This document shows positions 15,763-24,332 of a stretch of 64,000 bases of DNA, in pieces; within the stretch, counting starts at the first letter, position 1, and the number at the start of each line of letters is the position of its first letter. The stretch is from contig NZ_QXQA01000006.1 of NCBI RefSeq assembly GCF_003583765.1, positions 1-64,000 of the forward strand. Direction: 5' to 3'. Source of the stretch: Paenibacillus nanensis. GTDB taxonomy: Bacteria > Bacillota > Bacilli > Paenibacillales > Paenibacillaceae. The translations under genes and the position numbers were made by a program. The notes under the pieces were generated by a model. It did not search any database. It saw only the letters and a list, made by a program, of their open reading frames with translations, and was not told where the DNA came from.

Positions 15763-17564
15763 ATGCTGTCTTGCATTTTATTAAGGAAATGCATCGCGTA
15801 ACGGGCGCCGCGCTTTACCGCAATTTATTCGGCATGGTCACAAGCAGCTTCCTGGAGAGCATAGGGGTTCTGCTGCTCGTCCCTCTCCTAGGACTTCTCG
15901 GACTTGTAAGTCTTGAAGTCGGAGGCGGTTATTTCGCTTGGGCGGCAGAGCTGCTGCAAGGCTTCTCGCCAATGACCGGGCTTTGTATCGTGCTTGGCAT
16001 CTATGCGGTCACTACGATCGGGCATAACCTTATACAGCGCCATGTTACGATCCGCAGCGTCGAGCTGCAGGGCCAATTCGCCAGGAAGCTTAGGCTTGAC
16101 GCCTACCGTGAGCTTCTTCAGGCGAACTGGCCCTTCTTCCTGCGCAAGCGCGGCTCAGATCTCGTCAATACGTTGACAATTGAGCTTTCCCGCGTGCTAG
16201 GCGCAATCAACACATTCCTCCAGCTCGTCGCATCGGTCATCTTTACCGTCATCCAAATCGCCATCGCCTTCTGGCTGTCGCCGAGCCTTACGCTCTTCGT
16301 CCTTATTTGCGGATCGATTCTTGCATTCGCTTCCAGAAGGTTCATCCGGAGAGCCAAGCAGCTGGGCAGCCAAACATCCCAGCACGCTCAAAACTATATG
16401 GCCGGCATTACGGACCAGATCAATGGCATGAAGGATATAAAAAGCAATACGATGGAATTAACGAGAATGGAGTGGCTGGAGGAACTGACACGGAATATGT
16501 TCCGCGAGCAAGTTGATTACATCAAGCTCCGAATGAACTCGCAGTTTGTCTATAAAACATCCTCCACCCTGCTTATCGCCGCTTTTATTCTCGTCTGCTT
16601 CGCATTGTTTCAGACACAGGGCATTCAGCTTCTTACGATTACGGTTATTTTCGCGCGGCTATGGCCAAGGTTTACATCGATTCAAGCGAACCTGGAATCG
16701 CTGTCCTCGATGATTCCATCGTGCAGAGCCGTTCTAAAGTTTCGCGAGGAATGCGTCGAGGCCGCAGAAAAATCATTGACCGGTATGACGGAAACTCGCC
16801 GGCTTCCGATTCGTCATGAGATCGAATGCCGCAATCTAAGCTTCAAATACGACAAATCAGACAACCAATATAACCTGAAAAACATTCATTTACGGATCAA
16901 AGCGCATTCGACGACCGCGATCGCCGGCGCTTCCGGCGCGGGAAAAAGCACGCTGATTGACCTTATCATGGGACTGATGTATCCGGACGAAGGTCATATC
17001 GTCGTGGATGGAGAGCCGATCTCCGACCGGAATCTGCTCGCTTACCGCCGTTCGATCAGCTATGTGCCGCAGGATCCGTTTCTCTTCAACGCATCCATCA
17101 GGGAAAATATGGAGCTTATCGCTCCAGGGGCAACCGAGCAAGAAATATGGGAGGCGCTTGAGTTCGCTTCTTGCGCGGAATTTGTAAGAGGACTTCCTCA
17201 AGGCTTGGATACCGTTATCGGCGACCGGGGCGTCCGGTTATCGGGGGGCGAAAGGCAGCGTCTGGTGCTGGCGCGCGCTATTATCCGCAAGCCAAGTATT
17301 CTTGTTCTTGACGAAGCGACAAGCGCGCTGGATGCGGAGAACGAACGAAATATTCAAGAGGCCATTGACCGCCTGAAGGGCTCCATGACGATTATTATCG
17401 TCGCACACCGCCTATCGACATTGCGCGGCGCCGATCACGTATTTGTCATCGGAAATGGACAAATAACGGAGCAAGGCGGTTTCGAACAGCTCGCCGCCAA
17501 TCAAGGGGGATATTTCGGACGATCGCTGCAGCTGCAGACGAGTCCGCATGCTTCTTCCTTCTAA
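15759..17564 (+). CDS. Lasso peptide ABC exporter (D protein)
   Basis: 601 residues: an N-terminal six-helix exporter membrane domain (about 1-330) fused to an ATPase domain. Walker A is GASGAGKST (~388), the signature LSGGERQR (~493) and Walker B ILVLDEATSALD (~512). It should export the mature, phosphorylated lasso peptide and may give self-immunity. GGGAGGAG precedes the ATG at 15759, inside the end of B2; the longer upstream frame is an overlap artefact. No lasso isopeptidase gene is present in the cluster. Confidence 0.9.
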   Translation: MNAVLHFIKEMHRVTGAALYRNLFGMVTSSFLESIGVLLLVPLLGLLGLVSLEVGGGYFAWAAELLQGFSPMTGLCIVLGIYAVTTIGHNLIQRHVTIRSVELQGQFARKLRLDAYRELLQANWPFFLRKRGSDLVNTLTIELSRVLGAINTFLQLVASVIFTVIQIAIAFWLSPSLTLFVLICGSILAFASRRFIRRAKQLGSQTSQHAQNYMAGITDQINGMKDIKSNTMELTRMEWLEELTRNMFREQVDYIKLRMNSQFVYKTSSTLLIAAFILVCFALFQTQGIQLLTITVIFARLWPRFTSIQANLESLSSMIPSCRAVLKFREECVEAAEKSLTGMTETRRLPIRHEIECRNLSFKYDKSDNQYNLKNIHLRIKAHSTTAIAGASGAGKSTLIDLIMGLMYPDEGHIVVDGEPISDRNLLAYRRSISYVPQDPFLFNASIRENMELIAPGATEQEIWEALEFASCAEFVRGLPQGLDTVIGDRGVRLSGGERQRLVLARAIIRKPSILVLDEATSALDAENERNIQEAIDRLKGSMTIIIVAHRLSTLRGADHVFVIGNGQITEQGGFEQLAANQGGYFGRSLQLQTSPHASSF

Positions 17565-17657
17565 ACTTTCGGTCGTTTCCCAGCTTTATCTTCCGTTATG
17601 ACGATTATTTCGTTATAATAGTGAAAACGCATCCTAGCAGTGACGGAGGAGTCTAGC

Positions 17658-17987
17658 ATGATCGGAGAACGTATTCAGATGCTTCGCAAACGTAAGGGAC
17701 TATCGCTCACCGAGCTGTCCCAGCGTGCTGGAGTCGCCAAGTCGTATTTAAGCTCCATCGAGAGGGGACTCCAGCAAAATCCTTCCATACAATTTCTTGA
17801 AAAGATTGGCGAGGTATTAAACGTTCCGGTTGAGGAATTTGTGAATAGCGACCAATCCGAGCGTCCCGCAACAGGACTGGACCGGGATTGGGAGGATCTG
17901 GTCAGGGAAGCGATGGCTTCTGGTGTCAGCAAGGAACAGTTTAAAGAATTTCTTGAGTTCAATAAATGGAAATCCGCCCGCGACTAG
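17658..17987 (+). CDS. sinR: SinR biofilm repressor
   Basis: 109 residues, against 111 in B. subtilis SinR. It starts MIGERIQMLRKRKGLSL, has the XRE helix-turn-helix AGVAKSYLSSIERGLQQNPS almost identical to SinR, and a C-terminal SinI-interaction/tetramer domain (DWEDLVREAMASGVSKEQF). GGAGG lies 9 nt before the ATG at 17658; the longer frame starts at a GTG without support. A TATAAT at 17614-17619 may serve as -10. It sits 93 bp downstream of the lasso exporter, so read-through is possible. SinR represses eps and tapA operons in B. subtilis. Confidence 0.93.
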   Translation: MIGERIQMLRKRKGLSLTELSQRAGVAKSYLSSIERGLQQNPSIQFLEKIGEVLNVPVEEFVNSDQSERPATGLDRDWEDLVREAMASGVSKEQFKEFLEFNKWKSARD

Positions 17988-18010
17988 CGCTGTATACCCT
18001 TATACAGCGC
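17987..18010. terminator. Hairpin between convergent sinR and sinI
   Basis: GCGCTGTATA and TATACAGCGC form a perfect 10-bp stem with a CCCT loop. It spans both stop regions. There is no strong T-run, so it is a weak bidirectional terminator or an mRNA-end stabiliser. Confidence 0.6.
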
Positions 18011-18161
18011 TTTCCTGTATAATGGTTTTCCCTTCCTCTTGAAGGATTAGCAGAACCTTTCTCACTTCCTCCACTGTCAGCCCTTTATCACGCGCGCATA
18101 ACATCAACTCTACCCACTCTTCATCTAGTTCTAACTGGCTGTTCGAAATGACCTGAATCAT
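18000..18161 (-). CDS. sinI: SinI-like anti-repressor
   Basis: 53 residues. The core LDEEWVELMLCARDKGLTVE followed by EVRKVL matches the SinI dimerisation region of B. subtilis (LDQEWVELMVEAKEANISPE then EIRKYL). GGGGG lies about 10 nt before the ATG at 18161. SinI binds SinR and frees biofilm genes from repression. In B. subtilis sinI and sinR are in tandem; here they converge. The C-terminal tail differs from B. subtilis SinI. A Spo0A box lies upstream. Confidence 0.85.
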   Translation of the reverse strand: MIQVISNSQLELDEEWVELMLCARDKGLTVEEVRKVLLILQEEGKTIIQESAV

Positions 18162-18164
18162 GCT

Positions 18165-18284
18165 TCATTTCCCCCAATTCTTCGGGGCCGGTTGCACCAC
18201 TGACTCCATGCGTTTAAGGTGCCCAATTACTGAACGCATTTCGACGCCGCCCTTTTCCATTTTTTCCATCACATGATGTATCAT
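18165..18284 (-). CDS. Small ORF directly upstream of sinI
   Basis: 39 codons from the ATG at 18284 to the TGA at 18167-18165, only 3 nt before the sinI start. Its last codons overlap the sinI ribosome site. The peptide is basic and Met-rich, ending QPAPKNWGK. The ribosome site is weak; a shorter form starting at a later ATG (MRSVIGHLKR) has AAAAGGG upstream. I do not recognise it. It may be a leader peptide coupling translation to sinI. Confidence 0.4.
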   Translation of the reverse strand: MIHHVMEKMEKGGVEMRSVIGHLKRMESVVQPAPKNWGK

Positions 18285-18347
18285 ATCCTATTCCAATTGC
18301 ATATGCTGTCGGTTTCTGTCTCCAATTTTTGATAGATTATTTCTCAA

Positions 18348-18356
18348 TTTGTCGAA
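18348..18356 (-). promoter_or_regulatory. Candidate Spo0A box upstream of sinI
   Basis: The minus strand reads TTCGACAAA, a full match to the 0A-box core TTCGACA, about 190 bp upstream of sinI and 64 bp upstream of the small ORF. Spo0A-P activates sinI directly in B. subtilis, so the position is meaningful. No clean -35/-10 pair is visible. Confidence 0.55.
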
Positions 18357-18360
18357 TCTG

Positions 18361-19419
18361 TTAAAAAGTCATTTTTGTGAACGCATTCACCAGTACCTTC
18401 TTAGGTAGACTTCGCAAATAGTCCTTTTTCCCTAATTGATAGAGGAATCGGCAATTCGAGCTTTGAATGGCGCGGATATAGGACGGCGCGAAGTGTCCGG
18501 CTGCCGACTCGTCTCCTATACACTCCCGAACCTCCGGACTCTCGCAATATTGCCGGATAATCCGAAGCCTCTCATCCTTCGAATACGAGCTTTCGAACAA
18601 GTTCTTCAGGCAAGTTTGCAGCGTATGAAGCAGCATCACCCTCGTTCCACTAGCGTGGTCGTTACGTTCCTCGTAATAATAGTCCGCGATGACCTCCTTC
18701 TGGATGCGGTAGCCGTTGATCATATCCGTGAATAGGCTTGGCAAGTAGCGGCTGGTAAAGCCTCCTGCGCGGTAATAATACAGCCTTTCGGGAAGCAGAT
18801 GAACGGCTTGCGCCTTAAGGAACATCTCCACATTACAATAAAGATCATCGCCAAAAAACTGAATGCGCGCCAGATAGCCGCCGCTTGCAAGAAGCAAATC
18901 CCGTTTATATAGCTTTCCGTGGAATTGCGCGGGAAACGGGTGGCCGTGAAGGAAGGCGGGGACGATTTCAGACCGTATCTCATCCCCCGTTATCACTTTC
19001 TCCTCCTGGAAAAAATGATCCCCATACGACTTCCGAATCCAGCCTGAGCCGCCCAGTACGCGATACACATTGCTAACCGCTATATCGGCATTCGAGATTG
19101 CGGTTGCGCCGCTGAGTCTCTCGAGCATGCTGCGGTCAACCCAATCATCCGCATCCACAAAGGTTAGGAAAGGGGAATCAGACAGCTCAATCCCCTTTCG
19201 TCTGGCGGCAATGCTTCCCGACCGCGGCTGACTGTGGACACGGATACGGCTGTCCTCCCTCGAATAAGCCTCGCATATCCGGAGGCTGTCGTCGGTGGAG
19301 CCGTCATTGATGAGGAGCAGGCTCCAATCCTTATACGTCTGTGCCTGAATGGACCTAATGCAGCGGTGGAGCTTGCGGCCGGCGTTATATACCGGAACAA
19401 TAACACCAATCTTGGTCAC
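18361..19419 (-). CDS. Family 2 glycosyltransferase
   Basis: 352 residues from the GTG at 19419 (GGGGTG 7 nt upstream); the longer frame runs back into galE. GT-A fold signatures are IGVIVPVYNAGRKL, LLINDGSTDDS (~39) and the metal-binding DADDWVD (~90). It should transfer a sugar from a nucleotide sugar in exopolysaccharide assembly at the inner membrane face. It follows galE on the same strand, so it shares the SinR-linked galE promoter. Confidence 0.85.
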   Translation of the reverse strand: MTKIGVIVPVYNAGRKLHRCIRSIQAQTYKDWSLLLINDGSTDDSLRICEAYSREDSRIRVHSQPRSGSIAARRKGIELSDSPFLTFVDADDWVDRSMLERLSGATAISNADIAVSNVYRVLGGSGWIRKSYGDHFFQEEKVITGDEIRSEIVPAFLHGHPFPAQFHGKLYKRDLLLASGGYLARIQFFGDDLYCNVEMFLKAQAVHLLPERLYYYRAGGFTSRYLPSLFTDMINGYRIQKEVIADYYYEERNDHASGTRVMLLHTLQTCLKNLFESSYSKDERLRIIRQYCESPEVRECIGDESAAGHFAPSYIRAIQSSNCRFLYQLGKKDYLRSLPKKVLVNAFTKMTF

Positions 19420-19439
19420 AGGCAGGCACCCCATTTCGA

Positions 19440-20474
19440 TTAAGTTTGCGCCACGGGTTCCGGCGTTCTGTAGCCCCGGGGATTCATCGACTGCCAGCGC
19501 CACGAGTCCCTGCACATTTCCGCGATCCCCCGCTCCGCCCGCCAATTAAGCTCGGCGGCAGCCTTCGTTGTCTCCGCGTAGCAGACGGCTACGTCGCCCG
19601 GCCTCCTTCCAGTGATCCTATAAGGGATCGGACGGCCCGAAGCTTCCTGAAAAGCGGCGATCATCTCCAGCACGCTGTAACCGCGGCCCGTTCCCAAGTT
19701 ATAAATATGTACGCCTGTGGCATGCTCCAGCTTAATGAGCGCCTTCAGATGTCCAAGCGCCAGATCGACGACATGAATGTAGTCCCGCACTCCGGTACCG
19801 TCTGCCGTCTCGTAGTCATCACCGTAGACGGACACCTCCGCCAGCCGTCCAACCGCCACTTGCGCGATATAAGGCACCAAATTGTTCGGAACGCCGTTCG
19901 GGTCCTCGCCAATCCTTCCGCTTTCATGCGCGCCAACCGGATTGAAATAACGCAAGATCGCCACGCTCCAGCCGGGATTGGCATCAACCACATCCTGGAG
20001 CATCTGTTCGATCATCTGCTTCGTTCGCCCGTAAGGATTTACGGCGCCCACCGGCGCTCCTTCATCAATCGGCACTTGCTTCGGCAGGCCGTAAACCGTC
20101 GCCGAGGAGCTGAAAATAAGCCGCCTTACGCCGTTAGCCTCCATCACCTCGCAAAGCGTTGTGGTGCTCATCAAATTGTAATGGTAGTATTTAAGCGGAT
20201 TTTGGACCGACTCCCCTACCGCCTTCAGCCCTGCGAAATGGATGACCGCGTCGATCTTATGCTCCTTGAATACATGGTCAAGCGATTCCCGGTCCATGAG
20301 ATCAATAAAATAAGAAGCAAAGCGAATGTTCGTTATTTCAGACACGCGTTTCAACGCCTCCGGATGGCTGTTCGACAGATTGTCCACGACGACAATTTCA
20401 AAGCCCGCATTCAACAGCTCCACACAGGTATGGCTTCCAATGTAACCTGCTCCGCCCGTAACGAGAATGGCCAT
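19440..20474 (-). CDS. galE: UDP-glucose 4-epimerase
   Basis: 344 residues. It has the Rossmann motif GGAGYIGS at residue 7, the catalytic Ser in FSSSATVYG (~122) and Y-x3-K in NPYGRTK (~147-151), as in GalE. It makes UDP-galactose (and perhaps UDP-GalNAc) for the polysaccharide. GGAGGAG precedes the ATG at 20474. It is the first gene of galE-GT2, with a promoter and operator at 20513-20557. Confidence 0.93.
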   Translation of the reverse strand: MAILVTGGAGYIGSHTCVELLNAGFEIVVVDNLSNSHPEALKRVSEITNIRFASYFIDLMDRESLDHVFKEHKIDAVIHFAGLKAVGESVQNPLKYYHYNLMSTTTLCEVMEANGVRRLIFSSSATVYGLPKQVPIDEGAPVGAVNPYGRTKQMIEQMLQDVVDANPGWSVAILRYFNPVGAHESGRIGEDPNGVPNNLVPYIAQVAVGRLAEVSVYGDDYETADGTGVRDYIHVVDLALGHLKALIKLEHATGVHIYNLGTGRGYSVLEMIAAFQEASGRPIPYRITGRRPGDVAVCYAETTKAAAELNWRAERGIAEMCRDSWRWQSMNPRGYRTPEPVAQT

Positions 20475-20512
20475 TTTCAAATCTCCTCCGTATCCTTTAG
20501 TGAGAACAAGAC

Positions 20513-20557
20513 GTTCTTTATAAAGAACATTATACCAGAGGATTGGAAATTTGTCTG
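20513..20557 (-). promoter_or_regulatory. galE promoter with perfect SinR-type palindrome
   Basis: The minus strand has an extended -10 TGGTATAAT (TATAAT 20534-20529) with a weak -35 CAGACA at 17-nt spacing. GTTCTTTATAAAGAAC (20513-20528) follows the -10 directly and so covers the start point. Extra half-sites lie near 20503 and 20562. Confidence 0.8.
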
Positions 20558-20602
20558 TAATAACGAACAAATTCTTACCCTTCGCAAATGAGAAAAAGTA
20601 CC

Positions 20603-20645
20603 TTGAAAAAGAACGATGAACAGGTTATAGTTCTTTATATAGAAC
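20603..20645 (+). promoter_or_regulatory. Promoter with SinR-type site for the acetyltransferase gene
   Basis: TTGAAA (20603-20608), 17-nt spacer, TATAGT (20626-20631). GTTCTTTATATAGAAC (20630-20645) overlaps the -10 and start. A half-site AAAGAAC lies at 20608-20614. Confidence 0.8.
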
Positions 20646-20667
20646 AACAATGGAGGTTGTATTTGTC

Positions 20668-21300
20668 GTGACCTTTAAAGAGTTGAAATACCACTGGTTT
20701 TCAGACCTTTACCGCTATGAAGAATCGATGAAGGTCAGCATGGCTAAAGTTTTTTATCGGCAATTTTTCTTTGCCGGGTATCATTTTATGTTTTGGCTTC
20801 GGCTTTGCAGCTACTTGAAACAGAAGGGGAAATTGTGCAGACCGCTCTACTTCCTGGCGCTCGTTATTCTGCAGCGTTATAAATACAAATACGGTATCGG
20901 GATCTCGCCAAGCACCAAAATCGGAAAAGGCTTCTACATCGGTCATTTCGGCGGAATTGTCGTGAACAGCAACGCGACAATAGGCGAGAATTGCGTCATT
21001 ATGCAGGGCGTTACGATCGGGGCAAGCAATAGAGGTGCAACCAAAGGCGTTCCTACAATCGGGAACAACGTCTACATTGGCGCCGGAGCCAAAATTATCG
21101 GCAACGTCCGGGTCGGCAATTATGCCGCGATCGGAGCGAATGCCGTAGTGACGAAGGACGTGCCTGACCATGCCGTCGTCGGGGGGATTCCGGCTAAAAT
21201 CATCTCGCTTGAAGGCTCCGAGGGCTACATCAGCTTCCCCTATCCTTCGGAGGTCCTTATGAAACAAGCAGGCCTTCTTCCCAAAACGAAAGAACAGTAA
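20668..21300 (+). CDS. Hexapeptide-repeat O-acetyltransferase (serine acetyltransferase-like)
   Basis: 210 residues from the GTG at 20668 (GGAGG 10-11 nt upstream). The N-terminal ~75 residues are basic and partly hydrophobic. The rest is a left-handed beta-helix of hexapeptide repeats (IGKGFYIGHFGGIVVNSNATIG, here given in part as GFYIGHFGG, and IGNNVYIGAGAKIIG). It resembles CysE, but its position beside galE and a SinR-type operator argues for polysaccharide acetylation rather than cysteine synthesis. Confidence 0.75.
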   Translation: MTFKELKYHWFSDLYRYEESMKVSMAKVFYRQFFFAGYHFMFWLRLCSYLKQKGKLCRPLYFLALVILQRYKYKYGIGISPSTKIGKGFYIGHFGGIVVNSNATIGENCVIMQGVTIGASNRGATKGVPTIGNNVYIGAGAKIIGNVRVGNYAAIGANAVVTKDVPDHAVVGGIPAKIISLEGSEGYISFPYPSEVLMKQAGLLPKTKEQ

Positions 21301-21312
21301 AAACTATTAAAG

Positions 21313-21349
21313 CGCCGGTTCTCGTCTAGGTCGAAGGCCGGCGTTTTTT
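21313..21349 (+). terminator. Terminator of the acetyltransferase gene
   Basis: CGCCGG and CCGGCG close a long loop, followed by six T, 12 bp after the stop at 21300. Confidence 0.75.
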
Positions 21350-21468
21350 AACACGGATAGATCGCTTCCGCCGTAACCTGTCTGATTCGATTAGACATCC
21401 GCACAAACGGATATATGCGGACTAGCATAGAATAAGTAGATACCAAACTAGAAGGTAGAGGTGATCGC

Positions 21469-24261
21469 ATGGCTACAAGTCCGAACGGCTATATCACCAT
21501 TAATGGGCAGCAAATTCAAATCTATGATGACACTGCCATTCAACAAGCGTTAAATACAATTCTGGATCCCGCAACGAACCAAATAAGACCAGCCGCGCTG
21601 CCGGAGGGGTATAGCCTCCCTGGGCCAACAGGTCCGGCAGGTCCGGCAGGGCCACCAGGACCGGCAGGGCCACCAGGACCGGCAGGGCCACCAGGACCGG
21701 CAGGGCCGCAAGGTCCGGCAGGACCACAAGGCGAGCAAGGTCCCCCCGGAACTGCGAGCGGAATAACGGCTAGAGTATACGTCATCGAGCTGTCCCGTTG
21801 GGGAATCGTAAGCGGAATTCCGGACAAACCTTATACAACGGAGGATTTCAATCAAGCGAATCAGAACGTGCTCGGAATAAATAACGCTCTTAAATGGGCC
21901 GTCGAAAACAATTTCGATTATATCATTTTACCAAAAAATCAGTATGCCATCTGCTATCCAAACCCGATTTTAATTGCCTATAATCACATCACTTTGGATT
22001 TCCACGGCTCAACCTTAAAAGTCATTTATGATTCCGACAGCAAATCCCCATTTGACCCGCGTCCCGGTGCAACGGATTATTTCAACTATCCCGGACCTTA
22101 CTCCGGGACACCAGACGGTGTCAGCATCGTATTTCGCAACGCTAATCACTCGCATGTTAAAAACGCGATCCTCATCGGCTGCAAAGCCGATAGAAGCTTC
22201 TCGAACGCGGCTGAGGCAAAGATCGAATGGACGCACGGCATACAATTGGCAAGCGGCTCAGCCTACTGCAGCGTAAGCCACTGCACGATTAGCAGCTATA
22301 TGGGAGACGGCGTTAACATTAACAGCACATCTCCTGCAGCACTCGCAGGCTTTTCGCTTGGCCTCACAGCGAACGAGATAGATCCCGTAACCGGCGCTCT
22401 CATTCCGAGCACGAATCAGACCATGGTTTCCAAGCTTATCGACCTCCCCTCTACGCCATATGACAGCATGTTGATTTCAGGCTTCGGCTATACGCGCGTC
22501 ACGGCATTGAACCAAAAAGAAGTCGACGTTATTTATTACAACGCGAGCAACGGCTATTTAAGCCGTTATTCGAACAAAAAAATATATACCCCTATCTCCA
22601 TTCCCCCAGATGCGCGCAAGTTTCGGCTGCTCTTCCGAAACGAGACGGACGCCGCGAAAAACATGCAATTTACGATACAATACGGACTATCCCCTCACCA
22701 TAATACAATTGAGTTTAACGAAATTTACAATACGCACCGCGGGGGCATCCTGCTTGGAGGCAATTATAATATTATTCGTAATAACAGCATTCACGACGGA
22801 AACGGACTGTTGGACCGGAAGCCTCTCTTTCCTAGCACAACGCGGTATGGAATCAATCAAGAAGACGCATACGGTGATCATTCCATTGTTCGTGATAATC
22901 TGCTCTATAATTTGAATCACGGAATATTGCTGGGATGCTGGTCAGCCGATGTATATAACAATTTATTTTATAATCTTACCGGAAACGCCGTTAACTTATA
23001 TGTCGTACAGTCTGTAACCGTGCGGCAAAACCAAATGTACCGCTGCCAAGCAGGCGTTGGCATCATGACTACGAATTTGCCTGGCGCCCACGTTGTCATC
23101 GAGAATAACAATATGGCCTACATTACGAATCAGACGATAAACGGCGTCGGCTATGAGGTCTATTTCGAACGAAACGTATTAATCGATGTCAATTCATTTT
23201 CGATGCCGGATGACGATAAGTACGTTTGCCGTGAAAATCGTTTTATTTGGACAGACAAGGTTGCCGGTATTCCCTTCTTTACTGTCAATAGAACCGAATA
23301 CAGCGTCTTTATAGGCTTGGGTGTTCAGCGAGAAATCTATTCCCGGGTATATGAGCATATCGGCTCCATCTTCCAGAACATGCATCTAAGACTGGAGACA
23401 AGAAATCAATCGACGAAGACGGAATCCGTGACGTTAAGAGACTGTAATTTCTTTAACAGTCTTCTAAGCAACCGAATTTATGCGACGAAAAGCCGTCATG
23501 TATCGATTCAAACTTGCAAACTGGCGGATACAGTAGTAAAGATCGGAAATATAAATACGCCTGATTTTTCCGCCACAACGAGTATTTCAGACAGTAAAAT
23601 CATCGCAACGACGGTGCCGTATATGATTCAGAACGAATCAAATACCGGCTACGGCTGGGTGGAAATGGATAGAAGCGTTATCGAAATCAACAATACAACC
23701 TTTAATTATTTCGTAACCAATGTGTATGCGGTCGCCAATACGGCAAGCATCATTCTAAAGAACAGTACCGTCTCTTATACGGGTACCTCTCCGTATCCAT
23801 TGCCATCCTACTATGAGCAAAGCAAAAAAACAGCCATTCGAACATTCGTTAACTCTCGCAATCGGTTCGTAAATATTGTTCTTCCGCAAGGCGAGGCCGG
23901 ACGTTATTTGGATTACGATCCTGCCGTAGAAGGACTGCAGCCACCGGTAACCGGCTATTGGTTCAGAGGCGACACCTACAAGCATGCAGCGCCGGCTCCC
24001 GGCGGTTATGCGGGATGGATTTGCATCTCTTCCGGGTATGCGAGCGCAGCTTCTTGGAAAGCCTCAACCGCTGTACGGATCGGCGACCAGATTCAAGTCA
24101 ACGGCAGAGTCTATGAAGCAATGACTTCAGGAACGACTGGCGCCTCTCCGCCGGCGTGGCCAACTGCCCCCAATGCCACACAAACCGACAATACTGTAAC
24201 ATGGCGGGACATGGGCAGCCTTGCTCAATTTAGACGTTATGCTCCCATTAGCGAAAATTAA
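21469..24261 (+). CDS. Collagen-like/right-handed beta-helix protein
   Basis: 930 residues. A 50-residue N-terminal segment is followed by 14 Gly-X-Y triplets (residues 52-93), a pectate-lyase-like beta-helix (about 105-800; [25 protein letters not shown]) interrupted by a beta-sandwich-like insert, and a C-terminal part resembling carbohydrate-binding modules ([20 protein letters not shown]). No signal peptide is visible. The build recalls phage tail-spike and exosporium fibre proteins. It could bind or trim the polysaccharide made by the neighbouring genes. GAGGTGA precedes the ATG. Related to the protein at 28481. Confidence 0.75.
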   Translation: MATSPNGYITINGQQIQIYDDTAIQQALNTILDPATNQIRPAALPEGYSLPGPTGPAGPAGPPGPAGPPGPAGPPGPAGPQGPAGPQGEQGPPGTASGITARVYVIELSRWGIVSGIPDKPYTTEDFNQANQNVLGINNALKWAVENNFDYIILPKNQYAICYPNPILIAYNHITLDFHGSTLKVIYDSDSKSPFDPRPGATDYFNYPGPYSGTPDGVSIVFRNANHSHVKNAILIGCKADRSFSNAAEAKIEWTHGIQLASGSAYCSVSHCTISSYMGDGVNINSTSPAALAGFSLGLTANEIDPVTGALIPSTNQTMVSKLIDLPSTPYDSMLISGFGYTRVTALNQKEVDVIYYNASNGYLSRYSNKKIYTPISIPPDARKFRLLFRNETDAAKNMQFTIQYGLSPHHNTIEFNEIYNTHRGGILLGGNYNIIRNNSIHDGNGLLDRKPLFPSTTRYGINQEDAYGDHSIVRDNLLYNLNHGILLGCWSADVYNNLFYNLTGNAVNLYVVQSVTVRQNQMYRCQAGVGIMTTNLPGAHVVIENNNMAYITNQTINGVGYEVYFERNVLIDVNSFSMPDDDKYVCRENRFIWTDKVAGIPFFTVNRTEYSVFIGLGVQREIYSRVYEHIGSIFQNMHLRLETRNQSTKTESVTLRDCNFFNSLLSNRIYATKSRHVSIQTCKLADTVVKIGNINTPDFSATTSISDSKIIATTVPYMIQNESNTGYGWVEMDRSVIEINNTTFNYFVTNVYAVANTASIILKNSTVSYTGTSPYPLPSYYEQSKKTAIRTFVNSRNRFVNIVLPQGEAGRYLDYDPAVEGLQPPVTGYWFRGDTYKHAAPAPGGYAGWICISSGYASAASWKASTAVRIGDQIQVNGRVYEAMTSGTTGASPPAWPTAPNATQTDNTVTWRDMGSLAQFRRYAPISEN
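21622..21750 (+). repeat. Collagen-like Gly-X-Y coding repeat
   Basis: It encodes 14 GPX-type triplets. The DNA is a short tandem repeat with an 18-bp unit (GGACCGGCAGGGCCACCA) present about three times, so copy number may vary by slippage. Confidence 0.85.
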
Positions 24262-24278
24262 TAAACGCCAGCACGAAT

Positions 24279-24314
24279 AAGGCTGCCGCAAAGGGAATCT
24301 TTGCTGGCAGCCTT
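24279..24314. terminator. Bidirectional terminator
   Basis: AAGGCTGCC-GCAAAG pairs with CTTTGC-TGGCAGCCTT around a 5-nt loop, between convergent genes ending at 24261 and 24333. Confidence 0.85.
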
Positions 24315-24332
24315 CTTATCTTTCATATAGGG

